Assembly (NCBI GenBank): GCA_016165875.1 | Contig: JABBOT010000009.1 | Coordinates: 12,776,370-12,840,369, forward strand | DNA: 64,000 nt | Origin: Acanthopleura granulata | Taxonomy: Eukaryota; Mollusca; Polyplacophora; Chitonida; Chitonidae | Reading direction: 5' to 3' | Shown here: positions 47,963 to 59,492 of the stretch, piece by piece | Numbering within the stretch: position 1 is the stretch's first letter | Layout: every line of letters starts with the position of its first letter | Translations under genes and position numbers: made by a program | The notes under the pieces: generated by a model | Told to the model about the DNA's origin: nothing | What the model saw: only the letters and a program-made list of their open reading frames with translations | The model's database searches: none

Positions 47963-48237
47963 CAATTCCTGTCACGCTATGGCTATATTTCCGGACCAAG
48001 TCAGGAACTGGATGATCTCCGGGCCCCGGAGGATTTTGACCTGGCCATCAAACGTTTCCAGAGATTCGCCCGGATTCGGGAAACCGGAACAATTGATCAC
48101 GACACCCTGGCCGCCATGACCAAGCCTCGCTGTGGCAACAAGGACATCGTCAATGAACAGGGCGTTTTCTCCCGAAGGAAAAAACGCTTCACCCTGGCGC
48201 CATCCAAATGGGAGAACAAGCGCAAACTGACGTTCCG
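47963..48237 (+). CDS. Matrix metalloproteinase, propeptide exon (cysteine switch and furin site)
   Basis: This exon keeps an MMP latent until activation. It has 91 full codons plus two bases. Residues 1-54 form the helical peptidoglycan-binding-like prodomain: 'FLSRYGY' at 2-8, 'LAIKRFQRFARI' at 28-39, 'TGTIDHDTLAAM' at 41-52. Residues 55-61 are PRCGNKD, the cysteine switch, whose Cys57 (48131-48133) would occupy the catalytic zinc. The usual form is PRCGVPD, so the V and P positions are changed while P, R, C, G and D remain. Residues 71-75 are RRKKR, a furin site, implying intracellular activation as in membrane-type, stromelysin-3, MMP-21 and MMP-28 type enzymes. Residues 76-91 (FTLAPSKWENKRKLTF) are the mature N terminus. 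The Lys-Trp followed by a basic 'KRKLTF' stretch recalls GPI-anchored MT-MMPs (MMP-17/25 group), though this is not conclusive. Acceptor 'aaattttcag', donor CG|GTAAGC, phase 2 at the 3' side. The long - strand frame across the exon is a shadow. Confidence 0.95.
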
Positions 48238-51200
48238 GTAAGCTTACCTCCTTTCTTTGCACTTCTGTATTGGTTGTATACGTTGTGGTTAAATCATCCA
48301 TTTTCGGCAAACATTTGTTTGTTGCATGGCTGTAGCTCATTCCAAATTTCGGTCACTTGAAATTGTGCAAAAATTTCATCTGCCATTTGCGAATGAAGCT
48401 CTTTAATACGATACAGATTTTATAGTGTTAGAATTAGATCGATTGTACCGTCTTTTAAGAAAACCATCTCTGTGGTGATAGCACTGATACGTTAGTCCCT
48501 CTGCCGTCCAAAGTTGTGGATCAAACCTTTGTCCGGCTGGTATCAAAGGAATATTTGTCCCACTGATGCACTGGTGGAAGTGACTACTTTTGCAGTCATG
48601 CCTCCTCACCTTTTTAGGGTTTTATCCTCTCACTTTGTTACATTTGCAATACCTTTGTGTTATTGTTGCTCGTATTAGCACAGTTTATTGAAATATAGGT
48701 CGTCACAATTTGCAGACTATATACCGCTTTCATTCCCTTTTCACTTGAGTATTACGATATTAACTTAATACATTCTTAAATTAGCTTTGCAATTCTGGAG
48801 CGTGGTATCCGGCGTATGTGGCTGTAAAGTTTATTCAATCTGAAACAGATCAGAGGGAGCTGTTGGCTTACGGATCGAGAGATGATCTGACAAAACTGAC
48901 TATCTAAATTGCCCTGGCTTGCGTGAAACAACTCGCAGTGACTATTCTTCAAACGCTCACAAACAGCTTTTGTAAACAAATTAGTGCATTTTACCGCCCC
49001 TGTAGCAGTTATGCATTGATCTATTGATCTGTCTACCAAAGCTGTATTAAATACTCAATAATCCAACAACTCAATCAGTCTCAAACTTCCATATCCATTG
49101 TGCCTTGAAACAATTTCCTTTAGACTGGCGCCAGACCGAACTACCCTCCTCCACAAGCTTGTGGCTTCATTTGTTAACGATGTGAACTCGGCAGAAACGG
49201 GCTAAGCGCATATCGACTGATTTCACGGTGGGGTGAAGAGTCTGCCGCTTTTAATCCGAGGGGTGGCCCGCGAATTAGCCCCGGTGGGGCTATCACCTTA
49301 CCCCATCTTCATGTCAGAAATACGCAATTTGAGATTAACGTTATGTACTCGGCCCGCATATGATATCTATTGATTACGTTAGGGCTTTTACCCGCCTAGA
49401 ACACACTCTGAAGTAAAATAAAGTGCGCGTGATTGGAAAGCAGGCCAAGTCGCCCGACTGCTGTCCGTGATTAGCACAACTAAAGCAACCCACACCTAAT
49501 GAAGACTTCACCAATTCTTTGGTATTTTGTCTTTTCACACTTTTGTCTTGTGAGCCCAAGCATTTCTTTGATGAAATAGAGTAACTTGCGCAATGAATGA
49601 AGTCAGTTTGCCATTTCTATGGGCCTTTCTGATTGCAAGTTGATTTAAGGGGATCTGACTTTAAACCGGAATAATTTTGTTTTAAGATTAGGGAGAGTGT
49701 ATGGCTGACAATATGTAGTTTGCTTTGCTCGTTAAAATAATTTACTGCATTTTTCGTACATTTGAAATATATGTGCCGTTCATTTTTCTTGCCGGCCATG
49801 TTGTTCTCGTCAGTATTGCTCGTTCCTCACACATGATTTCCTGTGGGTTTTTTTTTAATATTCCCTTTAATTGCCAGGCTGGTTATTGGCATTTACCAAC
49901 CATGTTGACCGCCAATCTCAAGCTGTGCCCTAACTGCCATGAAAGGTTTCTAAAATTCTCACTGTTAATACCTTTGCAAATATTTTATATGATGTTATGT
50001 GAACAAAGGTGAGATAATAACTGATCCTCCCCAAGGTCGCTTCAGTCTCAGTTGCAAATCGAGTCATCCAAGAACTGACGCTTCCGCCCTTGCCTTAGCA
50101 AGTTTATTTGGTTTACATCGATATTTGTTATGTCATAGTATTTGACAGTTTTATTTAGTTACGCATATTAGTAAATTATCCTCACATTGATGGTAGCTTG
50201 TTGGTTTGCTCTCGGGTGACAGATTATGATCATAAGTGAGTTAATACCAATGCAAACAATTTTAACCGGGGGAATTGTCTGCGACATAACTCCAGCAAGT
50301 GGATGATGACGTGAAAACCCGCCGATGGACGATGATGTAACAGATGTGACTCCCGTTCTGCCTTGTTCAGCCTGGTTGTGATGTAACATGACGTCATCAC
50401 AACCTGCTTGAATGAGGAAGAACAAGTTGCCTTGCCAACCGACTGTGAACGTCGAGACGGTCCACGCCGGCAGGAAATTGGATGACAACATTTTTTTCTT
50501 CTTTCAAGGTGTTTTTTTTTTCTTTAGTTTTGGGAAGTAAGGTGGTGATAGATTGAAGTTGAGACTAGACTCGTGGGAACTGTCCATCTTGTGTGGGGCG
50601 TTGCTATCCCAGATTGTCAGGGCCAGATCATATGGTAAACATTTAAACCAAACCTTGTGCACATATGGTTTTCCCCCCGGGCGTTATATACCCCGTTCCA
50701 CCACCATAACTTAAAAACTGACACCCAGAGAGAGTAACGTCTGAAAACTCCAGCTCGCGCTCAAAACCTGTTGGCATCTTGTACCGATCGTCCGTTTTGA
50801 CATTTTTTTTACTCTCTCCTCCTTCCTCCCGCCTCCCCCCCAATCTCTCCTCGCCTCAGCTTCAAAAAGTCATGTCACTTAGTCACTTCCTGTTTCTGAG
50901 AGCTCAGAAACTTTCCACGACGACGATAAAATATTTTTATGAATAGCACTTGGGACACCATTGGTTTTTTAAAGAGGAACAAGTTTTTTTTCTTGTTCAA
51001 GTTTTCATCCGTGATTATGTATTTCAGAAGTCTGTAATTTGACTCTGTAAGGGCAAAACAGGTTACCCTGTAAGGTGAAGTGTATTCCCACACCCTGAAG
51101 CACCAAACCTTACGCGAATTAAATCAGAGCTATTGCTACATGTAATAGGGATTCTGCAAAATATCACAGACTCATTCTAATAGCTACATCCCTTTTATTT

Positions 51201-51429
51201 TGTCATTAGTGTCTATTAGAAATTTGAATCTCCTTTCTGCTCTCTTCTCCTCCCCCCACCGTGCCCCAAATCTTTCTCCCTCTTCTCCCTGCAAGTATTT
51301 ATCGCCCATTCCCTCCACAATCCCACCCCACACAACCACCCCTCGCCTCCCAACCACCGCATTCGGTCGCTGATATCGATCACAATTCCATAAAGGTATT
51401 CATTTCCGTATGCAGATGTTGAATCTGCC

Positions 51430-51690
51430 ATATTGCGGTCCCCGGCGTACTAATTACTGCCTAATGAATATTCACGAGGGGACTATTTTAAAGGGGAATG
51501 CATCATTTCTTGTCTGATTGGGCGTCGCACTAATTTCACCGGTGTAAGTCAAGAAGGGAGCTTTGGTGGAACGCTTCATCAGCAATTCAGATTAAATTCA
51601 TAACTGACACCAAATTGAGATTCCTATGTAGCGCCTGACGATGCTCGTCCAATGCCTCATTGCCGCAGGCGGATGCCCCCCCCCTCCTCC
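51430..51690. promoter_or_regulatory. Candidate non-coding regulatory block
   Basis: Contains 'gtactaattactgcctaatg', 'aatattcacgag', 'gaatgcatcatttc' and 'cagattaaattcataactg', a dense group of homeodomain and related cores in a GC-richer context. No coding frame. Its resemblance to an enhancer is by composition only. Confidence 0.22.
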
Positions 51691-52739
51691 CCTCCATCGC
51701 TTTTCTCTCTCTGTCCTATCACCTTGAGATTTTACCGAGCTTTATGCAGTGTGACGGTATTTATTTTGTTGTCCGAGCTGACAACTGTCCATAGCTCACC
51801 TGGGATATGCAGGGGTACGATTTCAGGAGCAGGGGAGAATGTCTACCAAAATCTCATGCATAGTCATGGAGATAGCTACTGCAGGCATGTGGGGCGACAC
51901 GCGTCTTTCTGAAGAGTATTGTCGCGATGCGTTTTCATAGATTTGACTAAATCATGTTCCATATAATCGTGGGTGTTCGTGCGGATTCGTGGAGAGAAAT
52001 TATGACAGTGGCCTATAATGGAATATAAATATAATTACGTTCACATATATTTCATGGAATTGCTTTCTATGTAATAGTTATTTGCCAGTTTATTCTAAGT
52101 GAACAGTGGCGAATTTCAAAAAAACTTCGTACGGACATTTTCCTCCTACACAGATACTGTACGTGTACAGAGAAAAACATGCATACGAACTTTTATGAAA
52201 TTGGCTCCAGGTGAGTCCTTTCTCCAAGATTTCGTTATAAAGTAATTTTTACTTCTAGACTAAATAACGTCATCTAATATCGAAGAACTTGTCGAAGAAG
52301 AACTCTTCTTGTCGAAGAAAACTTTCAGACAACTTTATTAATTTCATTATGGATTTTACCGCTGAGCTATTCCTTCATGAACATTAAACATATAGGCCAT
52401 CTCAAACTTTCATGACGTGAAGAGAAGGAATTACCAGGGTCAGTCATGTGAGATGTAGAACGGTTTGTATTCGTTCGGTTTCTCCTCGGCTTTACCGCCC
52501 CACCACATGATTGGTAGGTTCATATGTTGAGCACTTAACTGAATCCAAGAATTAATGTAATATTCCCTTAAGGTTTGATATTTGCCACATGGAATGTCCA
52601 CTGTATAACAGGCCTACCTTGTGATCGTCTAAGTAGGGAGCAAATGTGCATGCCCGGGTATTTTTACGGGTGGGTAGCGGACAGCAAAGGGCGGCCAGCT
52701 AAACAACAGCACAAAGTGGATCAATCAGGAATCGAACTC

Positions 52740-53110
52740 CCTGGACACCTCGGCCTCATAATGTGGCATTCTATGGAAGCCCATCGGGGTCCTTTTTCCA
52801 GTGTTGTTAAGCGTCCTCACTGGGCCGTAATGCTAATTAATCCATGTTGCCGGAGCATGTCGCGGTGCTGTCTGCCCACTCGGATATACAACTCAACACT
52901 CCATAACGCCTCGTCATTTGTGACACATCCCCTAAAGTGAAACGAGCCTCATTTGCATAAAGCAATCGCCACTGGAGCTCATTAGTCGGCTGTTGTTTGC
53001 GATCGCTTTGACAACAGAACGGTTCGATCTCGCGGGAGAGCAGGGCGTAAACGCCGCCGGGATCGTTGTTGAAAAGCGGAACAGGTTTTCCAGCTGCATG
53101 CATGGTTTAA
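52740..53110. promoter_or_regulatory. Candidate non-coding regulatory block with octamer
   Basis: 'gctaattaatcc' near 52830 (homeodomain and Otx-like), 'atttgcataa' near 52951 (POU octamer) and 'gcgatcgctttgacaac' near 52999 sit in a GC-richer block. 'ggaatcgaactcc' near 52729 looks like a reversed pol III B box, hinting that a tRNA-like fragment borders the block. Open frames on both strands here are unsupported. Confidence 0.25.
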
Positions 53111-53451
53111 GCCGGGGAGGCTGATTATTAGACAGCCCCAGTCATTGTTTGAAAATAACACAGCTTCATGTAACACTGCTTCATGTTCAAATACAATCTG
53201 GTCCGGTTACCCCGTGAATCTTCACGTTCATAGAGCTCATTTGATGTCAGATAGCTTCCAAGAGCTTGCAAGTAAATGTAGTTGTTGGAAATGGAAAACC
53301 GTGCAAAGTTTTGCCGGTGGTTCTGCGTAATTCTGCTTTGGCTATTTGAATTAAAAGGCTGAACCCTTATGAAAATCCAACAGGAAACGACATGAACAGT
53401 TTTTATTATGTGTAACTATTGTGGAAGTATAAAGGAACGTCACCATCGACG

Positions 53452-53835
53452 TAATCACTCAGATTCAAACTCAGCTGAACTTATATGTTTAGCAGTAATA
53501 AAGTCACACAAACTCGCGTCAACCTAACTAAACTTAAGCTTAGCATGAATAATGACCTAATCTTATGTCAGTTTAACGGAACTTACGTGTAACATGAATA
53601 ATGTCAGTAATGCCATATAATCTGATATCAACTTAGCTGATCTTAGGTGTAGCGTCAACAATGTTTCAATCTCATGCCAGCTTACAGGTAACGTACTTAA
53701 AGCATCAATTATGACCCAATCTGATGTCAGTTTGGCTAAACATATACGTATAGCGTCAACAACGTCCTAATCTGATGTGAACTTTGCCGAACTCACTGAA
53801 AATAGACAGATACACTCTATGTCATCAATAATCCT
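53452..53835. repeat. Diverged ~49-bp minisatellite, about seven to eight units
   Basis: The words 'taatctgatgtcag', 'cttagctgaactta', 'gtgtagc' and 'atcaacaatg' recur in order at roughly 49-bp steps (for example 'ctaatcttatgtcagttta', 'caatctgatgtcagtttg', 'ctaatctgatgtgaacttt'). Units differ by 20-30% by eye, so the array is old. It lies in MMP intron 2. Confidence 0.7.
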
Positions 53836-54099
53836 ATGCATGACATTATCGATCAGTTAACGCAAACGTACCCCTTTGACGGCACTTTTTCTTCTATGTG
53901 TACACAGCAGTGATATATATACCAAAAATGGGTGCTGAAATACCCGTCCAAACATAGCTCTCTATTAATTATCTAAACTGTGGAACGTGTTTGAAGCATG
54001 TGAGTTTGAAATAGCTAGGTTGGTTTTGGGGGATAATGAAACGACACCATTATCCATTGCCATCCGGAATGGGTGTTACAGGATGAGGGTTCCGGTGTT

Positions 54100-54130
54100 T
54101 AGTTTAGAGGGGGGAGTGGGGGGGGGGGTA
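54100..54130 (+). repeat. G-rich quadruplex-prone tract
   Basis: 'gaggggggagtggggggg' followed by further G and 'tag': three or four long G runs with short loops. Confidence 0.6.
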
Positions 54131-56574
54131 GTTTGCAAGGCGGAGCTTAGGAGTGGGGGCAGAGATGAATATGGCTGTTCGGACACGGCCTGATGACATT
54201 TATGGAGAGATGATATTAGCTGATATGCATAGATGATATTAACTGCATTTCTGTTCGTCAGGCGCGTTGATATGGACGCGTCAGCCGCGAATGCAGGAAC
54301 TATATAAGCATATTGCCCTTCGCTAAAACCAGTTTAATTAGTTGGAAAGCTAACGCGTGGCCGAGAAGTTCACAATGCCACACATACGAATTACTTCTGA
54401 AGAAAGTAAATTAATCTCAAATTAAAACTACTAAAATTTTTAAGAGAATTTAATTACATTAGAAATTAAATAACATTAACGACAAAGAAGAGCGCAAAGA
54501 AACTGTATTCATTTCATTGTAAATGGCTGTGTTGTATGTTTATATGTACCATATTGAATGGGCAATCGCCCCTCTAATCCACGTGGCATTATGTGTATAC
54601 AATAGCGTTATTATATTTACCCCAGTGTCATCACAGTGTTATAATGTGTTAGAATTTCCGAACTTCATGCAAAGTCGCGTGTAAACGTTACCCGGAAGTG
54701 CAACGGGATACAGTACCATCTGGCACTTGGCATCGCATTGGCCGGAAGTCAGCTTTAGAAAAAGTAGGTCCCTAGTGCACAAGCCTAAAATTAAGGCCAA
54801 ATTTAAGTGGTTCAATTAAATCAGGGGTTGCCTTTTCCTTGCGAGGCAGTTGTGTGAGTCAGTAATCTTTCACTGTTATGAGGTCCTCGTATAAGTACTA
54901 TTGGCTTCGATGTTTATAACAAGTAAAAACTGAGTTTCACAAAATAATGTGACAGAACACGAAGCGAAAAAAGTTCAATTTGGTAAGATTTTCAACACTG
55001 ATATTGTTACGGAACTTACCATATACTTTGATCAGAACAGATGTTGTATTAATTGCATCATGTAATTTAGAGGACGAAATTATCAATTCGACACATTCTT
55101 TATGTTCTTTTTTGTTTGTTTTTTTTTTAATTTATATAATTAATGATAAACGTTCAGCATAATTTATGCTTAAGCTCAAAACGATATGCAATGCGGATAA
55201 ATAAAAAACAAGTGATTGAATTAAAGTTTTCAAATGAAAAAGTTTCAGTTGCCACCATTCGATAATGTTTGAAAGAAGCCAGCTTCATTGGATATAGTTC
55301 TATATGAAGTTTCTAAGAAACTGGGGTTTGGGGGGGTTTTTTGCTGCCGCAAGTATTTAGACTGGCGCACATAGATCCCCTGAACCGCTACAGCACGCAG
55401 GTCAGAGTTCAGCAGTTGAAGGTGACTCACTTGCCCTGGAATGTAGACTTCTAGCTGCTCCTCGCGCTTGGACAAGATTTTACCACAAGTATCGGATTGC
55501 CTTATATCGCTTTATCGCTTTATATATCACTGACTTACTGAGCTGGTAAAATCCAACATAATTTCGCATTAACTCGACATTCGGAGGGTGGTAGGAGGAG
55601 TTGAGTGTTAACTTTAAGGCAACCATTAGCAGCCGTTTTTCACTTCAGCTGAGGAAAACAGGTGTTTTTGTTTAATTTTTCAAATAGGCCCCTGTTGCTT
55701 CCTGTGGACTTTAATAATGTCGTCTGAAGGTTTTATGTGTGAAAAATGGCTTTGAATTAATGAGTCATTGGCTGATCCCTGATGTATTAAATGAGATAAA
55801 CTGAGGTTATCAGCAGCTGGCAGGAGTTGTTCAGTGAAGAAACAACAACAAAAAAACGAAATGCGTGAAAAGAAGAACAATATAAAACTCCTAACAGCAG
55901 GATTGAAATTTCCGATATCTTTAAGAAATACGTGTCTAACTTCAATGGGTTTGTTTAGTGTGAGATAACAATGGTCAATATGCCACCGCCTTTGATGTTT
56001 TTCATGTTTTTGTCACTTTGTTGTAAATGTGGTTGTGCCCACCGAGGAATGAACGGACCTTAAATCGTCTGCAAACTTGAATGAACTATAACATTGCACG
56101 TCACAGCACCAGCGTTGCACACCCCTCTGAAACTGGTTCTAGTTTTGTATTACAAGTGCCCACAGTCTGTAGATTTTGGTCTCTGGTACACGTGATGTAA
56201 ATGGCAAGTAAGCAATCTTGGGCAGCGCGTGTAGCTGTAAACCGCCATGCACAAGTGTGAACCACATGTGTATTGAGTCAGAATTGGCTGCAGTCACCTC
56301 TGCTCAGGTGTCAACCTGTAATATTTGAATACTGTGTCATTTATGGTTGTCAGTGTTTGATGTGTCATTTAAAAAGTTAAACCCAGAATATAGGAATGCA
56401 TTGTAATGTTCTTGTCATTTAGAAAGTGATCAAACATAACAGAAACTTCGGCTCTGTAAGAAGCACTCAGAAGTTGACAGAGTAACAACCCAGGGTTTGC
56501 ATACTGATAATTTCTCTTTTATTCGTTTGCAACATTTCCGTCTTCATTACAGATCGTTGTCTAGAATCTGTGAC

Positions 56575-56665
56575 CTTACACATTTAGTTGTTTTTTTTAT
56601 ATTTGTTTTGAGTTTTTTTTGTTTTTGGTGGCGGCTTTGTTTTTTTTTTTTTTCTTTTTTCTTGG
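56575..56665. repeat. T-rich tract
   Basis: Several runs of 8-13 T separated by 'atatttg', 'gag' and 'ggtggcggc'. On the - strand it gives a Lys-rich frame ending that is an artefact. A short hairpin, 'ggctgtgttaaagcacagcc', lies about 120 bp to the right (near 56777). Confidence 0.6.
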
Positions 56666-57839
56666 CCCGGGCAGTAAAAATTTGATACCAACCAATCGTA
56701 TAAAATCGGCTTGCTCCATACCTCAACCGTTCTATAAATTTTAGCCCTTTGGAGTCAGAAGGAATGCATGAAAGGGCTGTGTTAAAGCACAGCCGTGCAA
56801 GTCGTGACCCACTTCGCCTGTCTTCAGGTTTACGTCGAGAATGGCCGAATCTATACTTGTGTGTATTGAGTGGCCACCTTCCCCTTAAATGTGGGCTCTG
56901 TCTTATTGTGAAATCTAAGTAAAATATTTTCATGGCGATTGTGAAAGAATGACCAACTGACGCAAGCAGTATTAATTTTGAACTTGTCGATTTTTTTCAA
57001 TTTGAGAAATAATTTATGACGTGATGTCATTGGTGTTCAAGATGGCTCCCCCCCGTAGAGCCTTCGTTGTATAGATGTCCTGTTGTATATCAAACGTTCT
57101 CGAAGAGTTACGAACATAGATCCATGAGAAAAGCAGGCCGAGCATTATGCAATTAATCTCAAGGTAGGAAACGATTAATGTTCTGCCAACAAGATACAGG
57201 AAAAGTGTGACATTTCAGCTCTTACCGTAAGTCTGTTTGCCGTCTGATAACTTTTTGAATCCACGCACTGTCTGCCTCGTTCCCAACATATGGAAACCAG
57301 AATAATGACGTAGTAAAATGGCAACACATTAGAGGCCAAAGTCTCTAAGTAGGAATAGATTCGCCTCAAAGTTTAGATTGTGTTAAAGCAGTGCGATGTG
57401 CCGGGATTCGCTCTGGGGTGTTTATGGTGCGAAGCTGGGGAGGGCTGCTGGGCGGCTGTGTGTGATTACCCGGGTGAGTTGCCTGTGGGAGGGAAGATTT
57501 AAATCAAGGAGAATTTAACTCCAAAGGGGATTATGAAACTGGAGAACTATGGAAATGTTAGGACATGTTATCTGGTTACAGTTTTATGAATATGGAGATA
57601 TGGTGTGTGTGAGGTTATCTCATGGAGATTCTCCCAGTCTTCCATAGTAAGCTACACGCCTCGGGCAGGTCCCCGACCACAAGCCTAGGACACAACACTT
57701 CGCATAGGCCACAGACTTGTAAATATAGTTAATGAAAATTGTGTAAGCATGTTTTTCTGAAAAGGGAAGGCTGAGAAAGATGTAACTAGATTCATGCCCA
57801 CAGCTGGGTCGTTTGAGGGTTGATATAATATACAAAGCT

Positions 57840-58260
57840 TATATTACCAGTTAATTAGTGTTTAGTCAATTGGTCTCGGAGGGGTAATTCCATAAAGTGG
57901 ACCTGGCCTCAAGTCCGAAGAGCGGAGTATAATACATTTAGCAATCTTGCAGGAAGTTTCCCCGACGGTGAAGGCAGTGGTTAGTATTACATTCCCTGGG
58001 ACGGGACACGCTCTGACAGCCCGTCAGTTCTGCAAGGCTCCCCTCGAGACTGAGGCAAACTGTTGGTTGGGAAACCCGTCAGAAATGATCGTGGCAAACC
58101 GGGGTTTCTAGCGCTGGCCTGGTGTAAATATTTGTCCGTGCCTCTAATGGAACTTGACAGCATCCTTCATTAATTGGGTTACAGAGTCCGTTGTCTTGAT
58201 AGATTGACCACGGGTGAGGATTAATGGATGCCGGTGACTGCTGTGAACCGCACCCCTCAA
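57840..58260. promoter_or_regulatory. Candidate non-coding regulatory block with forkhead-like site
   Basis: 'tgtaaatatttgtcc' near 58122 fits a forkhead site. 'gaggattaatggatg' near 58216 fits an Otx/bicoid-type site. 'ttcattaattgggtt' and 'agttaattagtg' are homeodomain cores. The block is GC-richer than its surroundings and non-coding. Confidence 0.25.
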
Positions 58261-58471
58261 AGTTTCACCCCTCCCCATCCCCACCATATGCACTGCCCTG
58301 TCATATGCCCGTACTATTCGTACTCTCTACATGAAACCTGTTTAAAGCACCGTCTTCTTGAAACAACGCTCTGACAACAGCAATCCGAAGACAACTGTGC
58401 TGGACTAAATTGATGTAGTGTATAGATGTTGTCATAAACACGTAGTATCAGTATTTTAGTAAGGTTTTTAA

Positions 58472-58596
58472 ATTAGTAAGGTTTTTACATTACTTGTACT
58501 ATGAATGACTCTTATAGTAAGACGAATGACAAATTAGTAAGATTTATATATTACTTGTACTAGGAATGACCTTGACAAGTTTGTACTGCGAGTAAC
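58472..58596. repeat. 61-bp tandem duplication, two copies
   Basis: 'attagtaaggtttttacatt' with 'acttgtactatgaatgac' from 58472 recurs from 58533 as 'attagtaagatttatatatt' with 'acttgtactaggaatgac'. A partial third piece, 'ttttagtaaggtttttaa', precedes it. Confidence 0.85.
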
Positions 58597-59449
58597 CTTT
58601 TTGTACTTAATAACAGTGGGATTTGTGCTGTTTCATTCGATGACAAATAGTAGCCATGCAAAAATAAATTATTGATGTCGTGCACGGGCAAATAAAACGG
58701 TAATTTCTAAATTGAATACTTGACTTCCTCAGTAGTGAATGGACATTCTGAAATTCTTGTGATGAAATGAAAGAAAAATAACCGTTTCTAAACTTGGAAG
58801 AAGTTGTATTTTAATTTCGTTTTATCGACTAACAAGTGAGCATTCTTTCAATGCATTGTACTACAATAATGGCAGAAGTCCATCGATGAATCTGCCGCGG
58901 TGGTTCGGTTAGAATTTCGTAGTGAATTGTCTCTCCCTCTTGACAACATGCAACCACCAGATGTCGCTGCAAGGTCAGTGAAGACGCGGTTTGGTGTTGG
59001 CTGTTTGCGATAGTCTAAATTACAAACCGTCTCAGATTAAAACTCCATTAATTTTTATTCCAACCAGTCGGTAAAACTCCGGATATTCCAGGAAATTGAA
59101 CGAAAAATTGACCCTGAAGTTGAGTGAGAGAAGGCCGTTTTGACATGATACGATCTGTTCCTCTGGGGAGAAAGTGTTTGTAGCGGGATCTGTTTGTATG
59201 TTATCTCAAATGCTATCTGTGGCTACAGCCTTGATGTCGGCTCCATTGCTCGGGCTTCATGATGACCATGGTTTAAGCTAATAACGCCAGTCCGATTTTC
59301 GTTTTGCAATTAGAGTTACAGCCATAATGCGCACTCTAGAGTGGATTTTTACAGCCCGGTGCATTGATTTGGCTTTACTACACCGCGCATGTTTTTACTT
59401 CAATATGCAACATAAAACGAGTGAAAACAAACAAGTTTTTATGTTTTTT

Positions 59450-59492
59450 TATTTGTTTTTTTTTTTTTTTATTTATTTATATTTTTATTTTT
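59450..59492. repeat. T-rich tract
   Basis: 'tgttttttttttttttt' followed by 'atttatttatatttttattt'. Simple sequence. The Phe/Tyr-rich frames across it are artefacts. Confidence 0.7.

Noticed and set aside
47972..48340. 122-codon - strand frame across the MMP propeptide exon
   Set aside because: It is the antisense shadow of a well-supported exon, has no recognisable domain, and owes its openness to the codon use of the sense strand.
52575..52940. 121-codon + strand frame as a possible exon
   Set aside because: No domain. It crosses a probable tRNA-like fragment and a GC-richer non-coding block, and it lacks the MMP signatures expected downstream of exon 2.
56777..56796. Hairpin 'ggctgtgttaaagcacagcc' as a histone-type 3' stem-loop
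   Set aside because: The stem and loop differ from the histone consensus and no histone gene is nearby.
56547..56933. 128-codon - strand frame
   Set aside because: Its lysine-rich end is a translated T-rich tract, and the rest shows no domain or conserved motif.
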